A DNA stretch of 38,389 nt from Halomonas sp. KAO (GCF_015595025.1 NZ_JADNRL010000019.1:424552-462940), one strand, 5' to 3'; shown: positions 23,200 to 32,860, counted from the first letter of the stretch. The notes: a model not told the origin generated them from the letters alone. Numbers and translations: made by a program.

Positions 23200-23808
23200 T
23201 CAGGCACGGCCCAGCGGCACCTGGGGGTGGCGCTTGAGAAAGTTGGCCAGCAGCTCATGGCCCTGGCGGGTCAGGATCGACTCGGGGTGGAACTGCACGC
23301 CTTCCACATCCAGCGCACGGTGACGCAGGCCCATGATCAACCCGGGGGTAACATCGTCGTCGGCGGTCCAGGCGGTGACCTCCAGGCAGTCGGGCAGTCC
23401 CTCACGCTCCACGGTCAGCGAGTGGTAGCGGGTGACGTCCAGCGGGTCGTCGAGACCGGCGAATACCCCCTGACCGGCATGACGGATGGCCGAGGTCTTG
23501 CCGTGCATCACCTCCGGGGCACGCACCACCCGGCCACCATAGACCTGGCCGATGGCCTGATGGCCCAGGCAGACGCCGAGTATCGGCAGCCTGCCGGCGA
23601 AGTGGCGGATGGCCTCCATGGAGATGCCCGCCTGGTCGGGCGTGCAGGGACCAGGGGAGATCACCAGATGGGTCGGGGCCATGGCCTCGATCTCGGCCAG
23701 GGTGATCGCATCGTTGCGGTGGGTCTCGACCTCGGCGCCCAGCTCGGCGAGATACTGCACCACGTTGAAGGTGAAGCTGTCGTAATTGTCGATCATGCAG
23801 ACTTTCAT
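23200..23808 (-). CDS. trpG: Anthranilate synthase component II TrpG (glutaminase)
   Basis: TrpG is the class I glutamine amidotransferase subunit that supplies ammonia to TrpE. The 202-residue protein has catalytic Cys80 ([10 protein letters not shown]) and His174/Glu176 (VQFHPES). With no pabA in the window, it may also serve PabB, as amphibolic glutaminases do in some bacteria (inference). It lies 19 bases after trpE and before trpD. Confidence 0.95.
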   Translation of the reverse strand: MKVCMIDNYDSFTFNVVQYLAELGAEVETHRNDAITLAEIEAMAPTHLVISPGPCTPDQAGISMEAIRHFAGRLPILGVCLGHQAIGQVYGGRVVRAPEVMHGKTSAIRHAGQGVFAGLDDPLDVTRYHSLTVEREGLPDCLEVTAWTADDDVTPGLIMGLRHRALDVEGVQFHPESILTRQGHELLANFLKRHPQVPLGRA

Positions 23809-23827
23809 GAGTCTCTCCGCCACCGGG

Positions 23828-25327
23828 CTATTCGAGGTTGTCCAGGCCGTGCTCGGCCATGGCCACGGCGCGAAACAGGGCGCGCCCCTTGTTGAGGGTC
23901 TCCTGCCACTCCATCTCGGGCACCGAGTCGGCGACGATGCCGGCTCCGGCCTGGACATGCAGCTGGCCATCCTTGATCACCGCGGTGCGGATGGCGATGG
24001 CGGTGTCCAGGTTGCCGTGCCAGGAGAGATAGCCGACCGCCCCCGAGTAGATGCCCCGCTTGACCGGTTCCAGCTCGTCGATGATCTCCAGGGCGCGAAT
24101 CTTGGGGGCACCGGAGACGGTGCCTGCCGGAAAGGTGGCGCGCAGGGCATCCATGGCGGTCAGCCCCGGCTTGAGCCGCCCGGTGACGTTGGAGACGATA
24201 TGCATCACGTGGGAGTAGCGCTCCACCACCATCTCCTCGGTGACCCTGACCGAACCGGTCTCGCTGATCCGGCCGACGTCGTTGCGCCCCAGATCGATCA
24301 GCATCAGGTGCTCGGCGCGCTCCTTGGGGTCGGCCAGCAGCTCCTCCTCCAGGGCGCGATCCTCCTCTTCGGTGCGCCCACGCTTGCGGGTGCCGGCAAT
24401 GGGTCTCACCGTCACCTCGCCCTCCTCCAGGCGGGTCAGAATCTCCGGCGAGGAGCCGGCTACCTGGTGGTCGCCCAGGTCGAGGAAGAACATGTAGGGC
24501 GACGGGTTCAGGCTGCGAAGCGCCCGATAGAGATCCAGCGGCGCGGCCCGGTAGGGGATCGACATCCGTTGGGAGGGGACGCACTGCATGACATCACCGG
24601 CCAGCACATACTCCTTGATGGTCTCCACCGCCGCCTTGAAGCCCGTCTCGGTAAAGCCGGAGCTGAAATCGCCCTCCTCCACCGCCGCACTGCCGGTACC
24701 GGGGCTGACGGTATTGAGGGTGGCGCTGCGCAGGCGAATCTCCAGCGCCTCGAGGCGCTCGACCGCGCGGACATAGGCCTCAGGTTCTGCCGGGTCGGCA
24801 TGGGTCCAGAGGGCCAGGCGACCGGAGAGGTTGTCGAACACCACCAGCTCATCGCACACCATCAGCAGGATATCCGGCACCCCCAGCGGGTCGGGCTTGG
24901 CCGCGGCGGCCTCGCTGCACAGCCGCGGCTCGATATAACGGATGGTGTCGTAGCCGAAGTAGCCCACCAGACCACCATCGAAGCGAGGCTGATCATCCAG
25001 CCGCGGCACCTTGAAGCGCGCTTGGAACTGCTCGATCCATTCGAGGGGATCCTTGACCTCGGCGGCGCCATGCAACTCGCCGTCGACGATATGGCTGATG
25101 CTGTGATCTCGCACCTCGATGCGCTCGCGGCAGGGCAGCCCGATGATCGAGTAGCGTCCCCACTTCTCGCCGCCCTGCACGGACTCCAGCAGGAAGGTCC
25201 AGGGGGCATTGGCGAGTTTCATGTAGGTAGAGAGCGGCGTGTCGAGATCGGCCAGCACCTCGCGGGTGACCGGAATACGGTTGTAGCCGGCATCGGCCAG
25301 CTGCTGAAAGCGTTCGGGGGACATCAT
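23828..25327 (-). CDS. trpE: Anthranilate synthase component I TrpE
   Basis: TrpE converts chorismate to anthranilate, the first committed step to tryptophan. The 499-residue protein carries LLES (residues 46-49), part of the tryptophan feedback site, and PIAGTRKRG (309-317), whose Ala marks anthranilate synthase rather than Pab[21 protein letters not shown] is the chorismate-binding signature. GAGGAG sits 7 bases before the ATG. It heads trpE-G-D-C, and a leader of about 180-220 bases with a tryptophan-containing peptide precedes it, so it is probably controlled both by enzyme feedback and by attenuation. Confidence 0.97.
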   Translation of the reverse strand: MMSPERFQQLADAGYNRIPVTREVLADLDTPLSTYMKLANAPWTFLLESVQGGEKWGRYSIIGLPCRERIEVRDHSISHIVDGELHGAAEVKDPLEWIEQFQARFKVPRLDDQPRFDGGLVGYFGYDTIRYIEPRLCSEAAAAKPDPLGVPDILLMVCDELVVFDNLSGRLALWTHADPAEPEAYVRAVERLEALEIRLRSATLNTVSPGTGSAAVEEGDFSSGFTETGFKAAVETIKEYVLAGDVMQCVPSQRMSIPYRAAPLDLYRALRSLNPSPYMFFLDLGDHQVAGSSPEILTRLEEGEVTVRPIAGTRKRGRTEEEDRALEEELLADPKERAEHLMLIDLGRNDVGRISETGSVRVTEEMVVERYSHVMHIVSNVTGRLKPGLTAMDALRATFPAGTVSGAPKIRALEIIDELEPVKRGIYSGAVGYLSWHGNLDTAIAIRTAVIKDGQLHVQAGAGIVADSVPEMEWQETLNKGRALFRAVAMAEHGLDNLE

Positions 25328-25414
25328 GCCCGGACTCCTCGGTAAAACGGTTGACGGTGGTAAACGCAGGGCGCCGGGGCGGGTCAGGGGCCGCGGCTCA
25401 GAACGATATGAGCG

Positions 25415-25507
25415 TCACCATCGCCAGCCACAGGGAGCAGGCAGGCGGGCAGCGGCGCGGGCAGCGCTGATGTGAAGGGGTGTATCCGGCAACGTGCGGG
25501 TGGTCAT
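25415..25507 (-). CDS. trpL: trp operon leader peptide TrpL
   Basis: A 30-codon frame between the trp promoter region and trpE encodes a peptide ending PAPCGWRW, with tryptophan codons at 28 and 30 right before the TGA. Tryptophan codons at the end of a short peptide before trpE are the hallmark of ribosome-mediated attenuation: scarce charged tRNA-Trp stalls the ribosome and changes downstream RNA folding. A possible stem (CGATGGTGA with TCATATCG, about 25405-25425) overlaps the control codons. I could not find by eye a classic GC-rich terminator with a T-run before trpE. The ribosome-binding site is weak. Confidence 0.7.
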   Translation of the reverse strand: MTTRTLPDTPLHISAARAAARLPAPCGWRW

Positions 25508-25523
25508 CGGGTGGTGTCCGCGT

Positions 25524-25583
25524 CTTATAGTAATAACATATTGAAAAAGCTATTTCTTATAGCAATAGCCGAATTCACGTTAA
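25524..25583 (-). promoter_or_regulatory. Candidate trp operon promoters
   Basis: This is an AT-rich island in GC-rich DNA. On the minus strand, TTAACG (25578-25583) and TATAAG (25556-25561) are 16 bases apart. A second TATAAG lies at 25524-25529 without a clear -35. The first would give about 40 bases before trpL, the second about 10. The -35 of the first overlaps the gph stop codon. Confidence 0.45.
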
Positions 25584-26380
25584 ACGAGTTCCGCCAGCGA
25601 TTCAACCACGCTGTCCGGGTCGCTGTCGCGCACCGGCTCACCGTGGTTGTAGCCATAGGGGACCGCCAGGGTGCGAAAGCCCGCCGCCTTGCCGGCGGCG
25701 ATATCGTGGCGTGAGTCTCCCACCATCAGGCAGGCCGACGGAGACACCGCAAAATGGGCCGCAACATGCAACAGCGGTGCCGGGTGAGGCTTCTTCTCGG
25801 CCAGGCTGTCACCCCCCAGGCACAGCGAGAAATAGTCGGCCAGGCCCAGGTCATCCAGCAGGGGCGCAATAAAGGCCTCGGGCTTGTTGGTTACCAGCGC
25901 CAGGGGCAGGTCGCGGTCGCGCAGCCCGTCCAGGCACTCTCGCACCCCCGGGTAGAGCCGGGTGTGGGCACCGGGGGCGCGGGCATAGTGCGCGAGGAAG
26001 GCGGCGTGGGCGCGCTCCAGCATACTATCTGGCAAAGGGCCAGCCGGCGAGGCGCCGGGGACTGATAGTAGAGGGGGTCCTATGCCAGGGATGGCATCGG
26101 TAGCGCCCAGGGAGGGGTTCACAGCGCCCCCTCGAATATCAGTCGCCGGACCAGCCTCGCCGACTCCTTCGTTCACTTGAACAGTAAATCGCAACGCCCG
26201 CTCCATCAATACCAGCGAGCCATTGCCCACCCAGTCACGCACCCGTGCCCTGCCGACGGCGGGCAGGCCCAGCTCGGTCAGGGCGGCGTCCACGGCGATG
26301 GCCATGTCGGGCACCGAGTCGATCAGGGTACCGTCCAGGTCGAAGGCCACCAGTTCGATGCCTTCCAGAATGGGGTGCAT
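25580..26380 (-). CDS. gph: Phosphoglycolate phosphatase Gph with a repeat-derived insertion
   Basis: A HAD-superfamily phosphatase that removes 2-phosphoglycolate. The 266-residue protein has motif I DLDGTLIDS (14-22), motif II in LALVTNKP, Lys in EKKPHPAP and motif IV in MVGDSRHDI. The cap domain is interrupted: residues about 79-107 (DIRGGAVNPSLGATD...) are translated from a copy of the palindromic repeat also found between serS and ydiJ. The frame stays open, so the gene may still work, but activity is untested. GGAG lies 7 bases before the start. It is upstream of trpE, a common arrangement in related bacteria, with the trp promoter at its 3' end. Confidence 0.88.
   Translation of the reverse strand: MHPILEGIELVAFDLDGTLIDSVPDMAIAVDAALTELGLPAVGRARVRDWVGNGSLVLMERALRFTVQVNEGVGEAGPATDIRGGAVNPSLGATDAIPGIGPPLLSVPGASPAGPLPDSMLERAHAAFLAHYARAPGAHTRLYPGVRECLDGLRDRDLPLALVTNKPEAFIAPLLDDLGLADYFSLCLGGDSLAEKKPHPAPLLHVAAHFAVSPSACLMVGDSRHDIAAGKAAGFRTLAVPYGYNHGEPVRDSDPDSVVESLAELV
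26060..26144 (-). repeat. Palindromic repeat element, copy B (inside gph)
   Basis: Ends are perfect inverted repeats GACTGATA (26060-26067) and TATCAGTC (26137-26144). The 65-base core 26070-26134, read on the minus strand, matches 15340-15404 at 59 of 65 positions without gaps. It lies wholly inside the gph reading frame and is read through as protein. Confidence 0.85.
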
Positions 26381-26484
26381 GTGCTGACTCCAGGAGAGTG
26401 AAAGTCATATTGTGCCGCACGGGTCATGGGCAGGGAATGCCAGCCGGCCTATGCTGGTGCTTTTACGTGCCAAGGAGTGCCCTT

Positions 26485-27783
26485 ATGAGCATACCGAGAA
26501 TCGTGGTAGTGGGCGGCGGCGCCGGCGGCCTGGAGCTGGTAACTCGCCTGGGCCGGCGACTGGGACGACGCGGTCGGGCCGAGATCGTGCTGGTCGACCG
26601 TAGCCCGACCCACATCTGGAAGCCGCTGCTGCACGAGGTCGCCACCGGCGCCCTCGACTCGGGCCTCGACGAGATCGCCTATCCCAGCCATGCCCGCGCC
26701 AATGGCTATCGATTTCAACGTGGCACCCTGTGCGGTCTCGACCGACAGCGGCAGCGGCTGCAGCTGGCCGCCGTGCTTGACGATGAAGGCCAGGAGATTC
26801 TGCCGGCTCGCGAGCTGGCCTACGACCGACTGATACTGGCGCTGGGCAGCGTCAGCAATGACTTCGGCACGGCGGGAGTGGCCGAAAACTGCCACTTTAT
26901 CGACTGCCCCGAGCAAGCCGAGGCCTTCCGGCGCGATATGCTCAATACCTTCCTGCGCTTCAGCGCCAGCACGCAGGACCAATCCCCGCGACTGAGGGTA
27001 GGCATCGTGGGGGGTGGCGCCACCGGAGTGGAGCTCGCCGCCCAGCTCTACGACGCCCTGCTGATGCTGTACAGCTACGGGGTCACCAGGCTGGAGCACC
27101 ATCAGCTCGAGATATCTCTTATCGAGGCCGCCGATGACGTGCTGCCGGCCCTGCCCACACGCATCCGCCAGGCGGTGCGTGACGAACTCCAGGGCCTCGG
27201 CGTCAAGGTGCACACCGAAACTCGGGTGACGCAGGTCGATGCCGACGCCATCCATACCGCCGACGGCCAGTGTATCGCCACCGATCTCGCAGTCTGGGCG
27301 GCGGGCATCAAGGCGCCCGACATCCTCGCCGAGCTGGACCTGACCCTGGCCAAGGGCCAACGCCTCGTCGTTCACGACACCCTGCAGAGCGTCGACGATC
27401 CCAATATCTTCGCCCTCGGCGACTGCGCCAGTTGCCCGCAGGAGGACGGCGGCACGGTGCCGCCACGTGCCCAGGCCGCTCACCAGCAGGCCCAGCACCT
27501 CTACCGCAACCTGCGCGCCCTGATCGACGGCAAGCCGCTCAAGCCGTTCGTCTATCGCGACCGCGGCTCGCTGATCTCGCTGGCCCACTTCGAGGCGATC
27601 GGCACGCTGATGCGCGGCACCTCGGCCCGTCGCCTGTTCGTCGAGGGCCACCTGGCCAAGTTCTTCTATATCTCGCTCTACCGTCTGCACCAGCGAGCGG
27701 TTCACGGCAACCTGAAGACAGGGATCATCATGCTGGTAGATGGACTGAACCGGTTTATACGCCCGCGCCTCAAGCTACACTGA
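26485..27783 (+). CDS. ndh: Type II NADH dehydrogenase (NDH-2)
   Basis: A single-subunit, non-proton-pumping NADH:quinone oxidoreductase bound to the inner membrane. The 432-residue protein has two dinucleotide-binding loops: VVGGGAGG (8-15) for FAD and VGGGATGVE (175-183) for NADH. VFALGDCA-like IFALGDCAS and PPRAQAAHQQA mark the FAD and quinone regions. The C-terminal part (KFFYISLYRLHQRAVHG onward) is the amphipathic membrane anchor. AAGGAG lies 7 bases before the ATG. It is transcribed away from gph, and its last nine bases overlap the end of the convergent GIY-YIG gene. Confidence 0.93.
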   Translation: MSIPRIVVVGGGAGGLELVTRLGRRLGRRGRAEIVLVDRSPTHIWKPLLHEVATGALDSGLDEIAYPSHARANGYRFQRGTLCGLDRQRQRLQLAAVLDDEGQEILPARELAYDRLILALGSVSNDFGTAGVAENCHFIDCPEQAEAFRRDMLNTFLRFSASTQDQSPRLRVGIVGGGATGVELAAQLYDALLMLYSYGVTRLEHHQLEISLIEAADDVLPALPTRIRQAVRDELQGLGVKVHTETRVTQVDADAIHTADGQCIATDLAVWAAGIKAPDILAELDLTLAKGQRLVVHDTLQSVDDPNIFALGDCASCPQEDGGTVPPRAQAAHQQAQHLYRNLRALIDGKPLKPFVYRDRGSLISLAHFEAIGTLMRGTSARRLFVEGHLAKFFYISLYRLHQRAVHGNLKTGIIMLVDGLNRFIRPRLKLH

Positions 27784-28113
27784 GCCATCTTCGATCCGCT
27801 GACGCAGCCAGGCTCGCTTGCGGGCGGCCGTGAGGCGCTTGATCTCGGCCTCACGGCGCAGCGCCGTGCCATGGTCACCGACTGGCTCGTGATGGCGCAG
27901 CGTCAGGGGCCCCTTGCCGCGCAGCGCCTTGGCCCCCCGCCCCACCCGATGTTCGGCCAGGCGGCGGTCGACATCGGTGGTAATGCCGGTGTAGAGGGCC
28001 CCCGCGGCCGTCTCGATCACGTAGAGATACCAGCGGGGCGCCTTGGCTTGGGAAGTCTCGGCCTGGGGTATCTCGGCCTGGCGTGCCTCGGTGCCGAGCG
28101 AGTCGGCGCTCAC
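27775..28113 (-). CDS. GIY-YIG domain protein, UPF0213/YhbQ-like
   Basis: A 112-residue protein with a GIY-YIG nuclease-like domain: YLYVIETAAGALYTGITTD (about 29-47), then Arg in RRLAEHR, and Glu in EAEIKRLTAARK. It resembles the small YhbQ family linked to DNA repair; its role is not established. It starts with GTG one base after the rpe stop, so translation is probably coupled to rpe, and its end overlaps ndh on the other strand by nine bases. The first 25 residues are extra and contain the repeated QAEIPQAETSQAK pattern. Confidence 0.8.
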   Translation of the reverse strand: MSADSLGTEARQAEIPQAETSQAKAPRWYLYVIETAAGALYTGITTDVDRRLAEHRVGRGAKALRGKGPLTLRHHEPVGDHGTALRREAEIKRLTAARKRAWLRQRIEDGSV

Positions 28114-28114
28114 C

Positions 28115-28816
28115 TCAGCGCACGCTGGCCAGCTGTTCGCGGAAGTCGCGAATCACACCATCGTAGCGATGCGGATCGGCCTCGTTGCGAGCCTTGAACA
28201 CCGCCGAGCCGGCCACGAAGGTATCGGCCCCGGCACGCGCGATCTCGGCGATATTGTCCACCTTGACCCCGCCATCCACCTCGAGGCGAATGTCACGGCC
28301 GGAGGCATCGATGCGCTGGCGTGCCTCGCGCAGCTTGTCGAGGGTGGCGGGAATGAATGACTGACCACCGAAGCCCGGGTTGACGCTCATCAGCAACACC
28401 ATATCGACCTTGTCCATCACATAGTCGAGATAGGAGAGCGGCGTGGCCGGATTGAAGACCAGGCCGGCCCGGCAGCCGCCGTCACGAATCAGCTGCAGGG
28501 AGCGGTCGATATGGTCGGAGGCCTCGGGGTGGAAGGTGATGATGCTGGCGCCGGCGTCGATGAAGTCGCCGATCAGCTGATCGACCGGGCGCACCATCAG
28601 GTGAACATCGATGGGGGCGGTTACGCCGTGCTTTCTGAGCGCCTCACAGACCATCGGCCCGATGGTCAGGTTAGGCACATAATGATTGTCCATCACATCG
28701 AAGTGGACGATATCGGCGCCGGAGGTCAGCACGTCGTCCACCTCCTCGCCCAGTCGTGCGAAGTCGGCGGAGAGAATCGAGGGCGCAATCTGGAAGTCGC
28801 GGATCGGGTCAGTCAT
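28115..28816 (-). CDS. rpe: Ribulose-phosphate 3-epimerase
   Basis: Rpe interconverts ribulose 5-phosphate and xylulose 5-phosphate in the pentose phosphate pathway. The 233-residue TIM-barrel protein has the family motifs APSILSADF (11-19), [12 protein letters not shown] with the catalytic Asp, [16 protein letters not shown], and EVDGGV with the second catalytic Asp. In many relatives rpe, gph and trpE are adjacent; here ndh and the GIY-YIG gene lie between. The ribosome-binding site is poor. Confidence 0.96.
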   Translation of the reverse strand: MTDPIRDFQIAPSILSADFARLGEEVDDVLTSGADIVHFDVMDNHYVPNLTIGPMVCEALRKHGVTAPIDVHLMVRPVDQLIGDFIDAGASIITFHPEASDHIDRSLQLIRDGGCRAGLVFNPATPLSYLDYVMDKVDMVLLMSVNPGFGGQSFIPATLDKLREARQRIDASGRDIRLEVDGGVKVDNIAEIARAGADTFVAGSAVFKARNEADPHRYDGVIRDFREQLASVR

Positions 28817-28860
28817 GGAGGGGGTCCCGGGTCGATGACGAGAGGCGGGATTCTATCAGA

Positions 28861-28878
28861 CTGCCCCGCCCCGGGCAG
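28861..28878. other. Short hairpin between rpe and cysP
   Basis: CTGCCC (28861-28866) and GGGCAG (28873-28878) form a 6-bp GC-rich stem with a 6-base loop in the divergent gap. Its function is unclear. Confidence 0.3.
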
Positions 28879-28907
28879 GTGCGAGGATGCCTCGGGCGCA
28901 GAGACAT

Positions 28908-28930
28908 ATTCTAAAACAGAATAATAAACA
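28908..28930 (+). promoter_or_regulatory. AT-rich candidate CysB site upstream of cysP
   Basis: ATTCTAAAA followed by CAGAATAATAAACA lies about 70 bases before the cysP start, inside an AT-rich island that continues to about 28946. It resembles the stretch before cysH (10296-10315). The position suits CysB activation of the transport operon. Confidence 0.45.
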
Positions 28931-29000
28931 CTATTGTAATTACCTTTAACGGGTCATAACCTGCTTCCACTGCGACACACCTATGACCCGGAGCCTCATC

Positions 29001-30011
29001 ATGACCCTCGATCTGCGTTTTTCGCGCTCACTGCTCGCCCTTGCCCTGGGCGCCGGCCTGGCAGCGCCGGCGGCGGCCGCCGACCGGGAGCTGCTGAACT
29101 CCTCCTACGATATTGCCCGGGAGCTCTTCGCGGCGATCAACCCCGAGTTCATCGCCCACTGGCAGGAGAGCGAGGGCGAGGAGATCGCCATCCAGCAGTC
29201 CCATGGCGGCTCCTCCGCCCAGGCTCGCGCCATCCTTCAGGGATTGCGAGCCGACGTGGTGACCTACAACCAGGTCACCGATGTCCAGGTACTGGCCGAC
29301 GACGGTCTGGTAGCCGAGGACTGGCAGCAGCAGCTGCCCAACAACGCCTCGCCCTACTACTCCACCACCGCCTTCCTGGTGCGCAAGGGCAACCCCAAGG
29401 GCATCGAGAGCTGGGACGACCTGAACGATGAAGGGGTGGAGATCGTCTTTCCCAATCCCAAGACCTCGGGTAACGGCCGTTATACCTACCTGGCCGCCTG
29501 GGGCTTCGCGGATCACCAGTTCGACGGAGACGAGGCCAGGATCCAGGACTTCATGGATGACTTCCTGGACAACGTGGTGGTGTTCGACACCGGCGGTCGC
29601 GGCGCCACCACCAGCTTTATCGAGCGTGGCATCGGCGATGTGCTGATCAGCTTCGAGTCCGAGGTCAACAACATTCGTGGCGAATACGGCAGCGATGACT
29701 ACGAGGTGATCGTGCCGCCGGTCAGCATTCTGGCGGAGTTCCCGGTCGCGGTGGTCGAGCCCAATACCGAGCGCAATGGCACCGAAGAGCTGGCCCGCGC
29801 CTATGTGGAGTACCTCTACAGCGAGGAGGCGCAGCGCCAGCTGGCCGGCTTCAACTACCGTGTGCATGACGAGTCGGTAGCCAAGGAATTTGCCGATCAG
29901 TTCCCGGAAACTGAGCTGCTGCGTGTCGAAGAGGTCTTCGGCGGCTGGGATGAGGCCATGGAGACACACTTCAGCAGCGGCGGCCAGCTCGACCAGCTGC
30001 AGCGCCGCTGA
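29001..30011 (+). CDS. cysP: Periplasmic sulfate/thiosulfate-binding protein
   Basis: This protein captures sulfate and thiosulfate in the periplasm for the CysTWA importer. The 336-residue precursor has a signal peptide (about 1-25, ending AAA) and the family motifs [28 protein letters not shown] and [32 protein letters not shown] follows. From memory it is closer to CysP than to Sbp. I chose 29001 over 28983 because CGGAG lies 7 bases upstream and the signal peptide is then standard. It is the first gene of cysP-T-W-A. Confidence 0.94.
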   Translation: MTLDLRFSRSLLALALGAGLAAPAAAADRELLNSSYDIARELFAAINPEFIAHWQESEGEEIAIQQSHGGSSAQARAILQGLRADVVTYNQVTDVQVLADDGLVAEDWQQQLPNNASPYYSTTAFLVRKGNPKGIESWDDLNDEGVEIVFPNPKTSGNGRYTYLAAWGFADHQFDGDEARIQDFMDDFLDNVVVFDTGGRGATTSFIERGIGDVLISFESEVNNIRGEYGSDDYEVIVPPVSILAEFPVAVVEPNTERNGTEELARAYVEYLYSEEAQRQLAGFNYRVHDESVAKEFADQFPETELLRVEEVFGGWDEAMETHFSSGGQLDQLQRR

Positions 30012-30028
30012 GCCTGGAGGAACGATCG

Positions 30029-30880
30029 ATGAGCTCCCTGGCCCTCCGCCTGCCCCGGCGCCGCGTACTGCCCGGCTTCGGTCTGTCGCTGGGCATCAGC
30101 CTGACATTCGTCTCGCTGGTGCTGCTGCTGCCGATGACCGGCCTGGTGGGCCAGCTCAAGGGGCTCAGCCTCGCCGAATACTGGGCGATCATCAGCGATG
30201 CCCGGGTGGTGGCCAGCTACACGGTCACCATCGGCGCCGCCGCGGTGGCGGCACTGGCCAATGCCGTGTTCGGACTGCTGCTGGCCTGGGTGCTGGTGCG
30301 CTACGACTTTCCGGGCAAGCGTCTGCTCGATGCCCTGATGGACCTGCCCTTCGCGCTGCCCACGGCGGTGGCGGGCATCACCCTGGCCACCCTCTACGCC
30401 GGCAACGGCTGGGTCGGCGGTCTGATCGAGCCGCTGGGCCTCAAGGTGGCCTACACCTGGGTCGGGATCGCCCTGGCCATGGCCTTTACCAGCATCCCCT
30501 TCGTGGTGCGCACGGTACAGCCGGTGCTGGAGGACCTGCCCCACGAGGTGGATGAAGCCGCCATGAGCCTGGGCGCCTCGGACGCCACCGGCTTTCGCCG
30601 CGTGATCCTGCCCTACCTGTGGCCGGCGCTGGTCACCGGCACCGGACTCGCCTTCGTGCGCTCGCTGGGCGAATTCGGCGCGATCATCTTTATCGCGGGC
30701 AATGCCCCGTTCGAGACCGAGATCACCGCGCTGATGATCTTCGTCAAGCTTCAGGAGTACGACTATGCCGGCGCCTCGGCGATCGCCTCGGTGGTACTGG
30801 CCGTCTCCCTCGCCCTGCTGCTGGCGATCAACATCTGGCAGGGGCACTTCATCAAGCGGCTCCATGGAGGACGTGGCTGA
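30029..30880 (+). CDS. cysT: Sulfate/thiosulfate ABC permease CysT
   Basis: One of two inner-membrane permease subunits of the sulfate ABC importer. The 283-residue protein has about six membrane helices. The EAA loop that contacts CysA is in DEAAMSLGASDATGFRRVILP (near 170-190). DLPFALPTAVAGITL is the family signature. GGAGG lies 8 bases before the start, and the stop overlaps the cysW start by one base. The gene is also called cysU. Confidence 0.95.
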   Translation: MSSLALRLPRRRVLPGFGLSLGISLTFVSLVLLLPMTGLVGQLKGLSLAEYWAIISDARVVASYTVTIGAAAVAALANAVFGLLLAWVLVRYDFPGKRLLDALMDLPFALPTAVAGITLATLYAGNGWVGGLIEPLGLKVAYTWVGIALAMAFTSIPFVVRTVQPVLEDLPHEVDEAAMSLGASDATGFRRVILPYLWPALVTGTGLAFVRSLGEFGAIIFIAGNAPFETEITALMIFVKLQEYDYAGASAIASVVLAVSLALLLAINIWQGHFIKRLHGGRG

Positions 30881-31707
30881 TGCAACGTATCGGTGATGCC
30901 CCCGCGGCGCGCCGCGCCCTGATCACCGCCGCCGTGCTTCTGGCGGCGCTGTTCCTGCTGCTGCCGCTGGCGGCCATCTTCGCCCAGGCCTTCTCCCAGG
31001 GTGTCGGGGTGTTCTGGCACAATATCAGCGACCGCTACACCCTGGCGGCGATCGGCCTGACCCTGTTTATCGCCGTCCTGACCATCCCCATCTGCCTGGT
31101 GTTCGGGGTGGCCCTGGCCTGGCTGGTGACCCGCTTCGACTTCCCCGGTCGGCGCCTGCTGCAGACGCTGATCGATATTCCCTTTGCGGTATCGCCGGTG
31201 GTGGCCGGGCTCATCTACCTGCTGCTCTACGGCCGTAACGGCTGGATCGGTGGCTGGTTCGACGCCCACGATATCCAGCTGATGTTCGCCTGGCCGGGCA
31301 TCCTGATGGTGACGGTATTCGTCACCAGTCCCTTCGTGGCCCGGGAGCTGATCCCGCTGATGCAGGCCCAGGGCTCCCGCGAGGAGGAGGCCGCCGTGAC
31401 CCTGGGGGCACCGGGCTGGACCATCTTCCGCCGTGTCACCCTGCCCAATATCCGCTGGGCACTGCTCTACGGCGTGGTGCTGACCAACGCCCGGGCAGTG
31501 GGTGAGTTCGGTGCCGTCTCGGTGGTCTCCGGGGCCATCCGTGGCCAGACCATGACCCTGCCCCTGCATCTGGAGCAGCTCTATCAGGACTACAACGCCG
31601 TGGGCGCCTTCGCCAGCGCCGCCCTGCTGGCCCTGATCGCCCTGTTCACCCTGGCCGCCAAGGCCGGCCTGGAATGGCGTACCGCGCGCCAGGAGGTTAC
31701 CCAATGA
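30880..31707 (+). CDS. cysW: Sulfate/thiosulfate ABC permease CysW
   Basis: The second permease subunit, pairing with CysT. The 275-residue protein has about six helices. Its EAA loop is [22 protein letters not shown], and [15 protein letters not shown] matches the CysW signature. I chose 30880 ([12 protein letters not shown]) because GGAGG lies 9 bases upstream and the frame before it lies inside cysT. The stop overlaps the cysA ATG by four bases. Confidence 0.95.
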   Translation: MQRIGDAPAARRALITAAVLLAALFLLLPLAAIFAQAFSQGVGVFWHNISDRYTLAAIGLTLFIAVLTIPICLVFGVALAWLVTRFDFPGRRLLQTLIDIPFAVSPVVAGLIYLLLYGRNGWIGGWFDAHDIQLMFAWPGILMVTVFVTSPFVARELIPLMQAQGSREEEAAVTLGAPGWTIFRRVTLPNIRWALLYGVVLTNARAVGEFGAVSVVSGAIRGQTMTLPLHLEQLYQDYNAVGAFASAALLALIALFTLAAKAGLEWRTARQEVTQ

Positions 31708-32822
31708 GCATCCGATTGACCGATATCGCCAAGCACTATGGTCACAAAGGGAAGGGTAGCCCCGGCCAGGCCGGGGGACGCGCCCTGGAGCCGGTGAATC
31801 TGGAGGTCGCCAAAGGCGAGCTGGTCGGCCTGCTCGGCCCCTCGGGCTCGGGCAAGACCACCCTGCTGCGCATCATCGCCGGCCTCGAGTCGCCGGACCG
31901 CGACCCGGCCGGGCGCATCCTGTTCGGTGACCGCGACGTCACCGACGTGCATGTGCGCGACCGCCGCATCGGCTTCGTCTTCCAGCATTACGCGCTGTTC
32001 CGCCATATGACGGTGTTCGACAACGTCGCCTTCGGCCTGACCGTGCTGCCGCGGCGAGAGAGGCCCTCCAGCGGCGAGATCCGCGCCCGGGTCCATCGTC
32101 TGCTGGAGATGGTGCAGCTCGAACACTTCGCCGGGCGCTATCCGGCCCAGCTCTCCGGCGGCCAGCAGCAGCGGGTCTCCCTGGCCCGGGCCCTGGCCCT
32201 GCGCCCCGATGTCCTGCTGCTGGATGAGCCCTTCGGCGCCCTGGATGCCAAGGTCCGCCAGGAGCTGCGCCGCTGGCTCCGCCAGCTGCACGATGAACTC
32301 GGCTTCACCAGCCTGTTCGTGACCCACGATCAGGAAGAGGCGCTGGAGCTCTCCGACCGAGTGGCGGTGATGAGCCATGGCCGCATCGAACAGATCGACA
32401 CCCCGGACGCCCTCTACCGCTCACCGGCCAACCGCTTCGTGTTCGAGTTTCTGGGCGACGTCAATCATCTGGAGGGCGAGGTGCGTGGCGGCACCCTGAC
32501 CTGCGGCGAGGCGACGCTTGTGGTGGACCTTCCCGACGGCCACCAGGAACTGCTGCTGCGGCCCCATGAGGTGCGCCTGGCAGAGGCGCCCACGCCGGAG
32601 GCCCAGCTGCCCGTCACCGTCACCGCCATCTCCCCGGTGGGGGCCGAGGTGCGCATCGAGGTCGCCGCGGACTGGCTGGTCGAGCCCTGGCTGGCCACCG
32701 TACGCCACGCCGACTACGAGCGCCTGGCGCTCACCCGTGGCCAGCGACTGTATGCCGTTCCACGCCACTGGCACCGTTTCAGTGCCGAAGGCACCCGACA
32801 GCGCCAGGCCATCACGGCCTGA
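31704..32822 (+). CDS. cysA: Sulfate/thiosulfate ABC ATPase CysA
   Basis: The ATP-hydrolysing subunit of the importer. The 372-residue protein has Walker [10 protein letters not shown] (45-53), the Q-loop in FVFQHYALF, the signature LSGGQQQ (150-156), Walker B LLLDEP (171-176), the H-loop in FVTHDQEEA, and a C-terminal TOBE-like domain. A short Gly-rich stretch, [13 protein letters not shown] (13-25), is inserted in the first beta strands compared with typical CysA. AGGAGG is well placed, and the start overlaps cysW. Confidence 0.96.
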   Translation: MSIRLTDIAKHYGHKGKGSPGQAGGRALEPVNLEVAKGELVGLLGPSGSGKTTLLRIIAGLESPDRDPAGRILFGDRDVTDVHVRDRRIGFVFQHYALFRHMTVFDNVAFGLTVLPRRERPSSGEIRARVHRLLEMVQLEHFAGRYPAQLSGGQQQRVSLARALALRPDVLLLDEPFGALDAKVRQELRRWLRQLHDELGFTSLFVTHDQEEALELSDRVAVMSHGRIEQIDTPDALYRSPANRFVFEFLGDVNHLEGEVRGGTLTCGEATLVVDLPDGHQELLLRPHEVRLAEAPTPEAQLPVTVTAISPVGAEVRIEVAADWLVEPWLATVRHADYERLALTRGQRLYAVPRHWHRFSAEGTRQRQAITA

Positions 32823-32832
32823 TGACGCCCTC

Positions 32833-32860
32833 TGTCCGCCGGGCGCCCACGGCGGACAGC
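32833..32860 (+). terminator. Hairpin after cysA
   Basis: CTGTCCGCC (32833-32841) and GGCGGACAG (32852-32860) form a perfect 9-bp stem with a 10-base loop, 10 bases after the cysA stop. A pyrimidine stretch (CCCCCTCCTCCC) follows instead of a T-run. Confidence 0.5.

Noticed and set aside
22615..23895. A 426-codon plus-strand frame opposite trpD and trpG
   Set aside because: It is antisense to two certain tryptophan genes and shows no domain.
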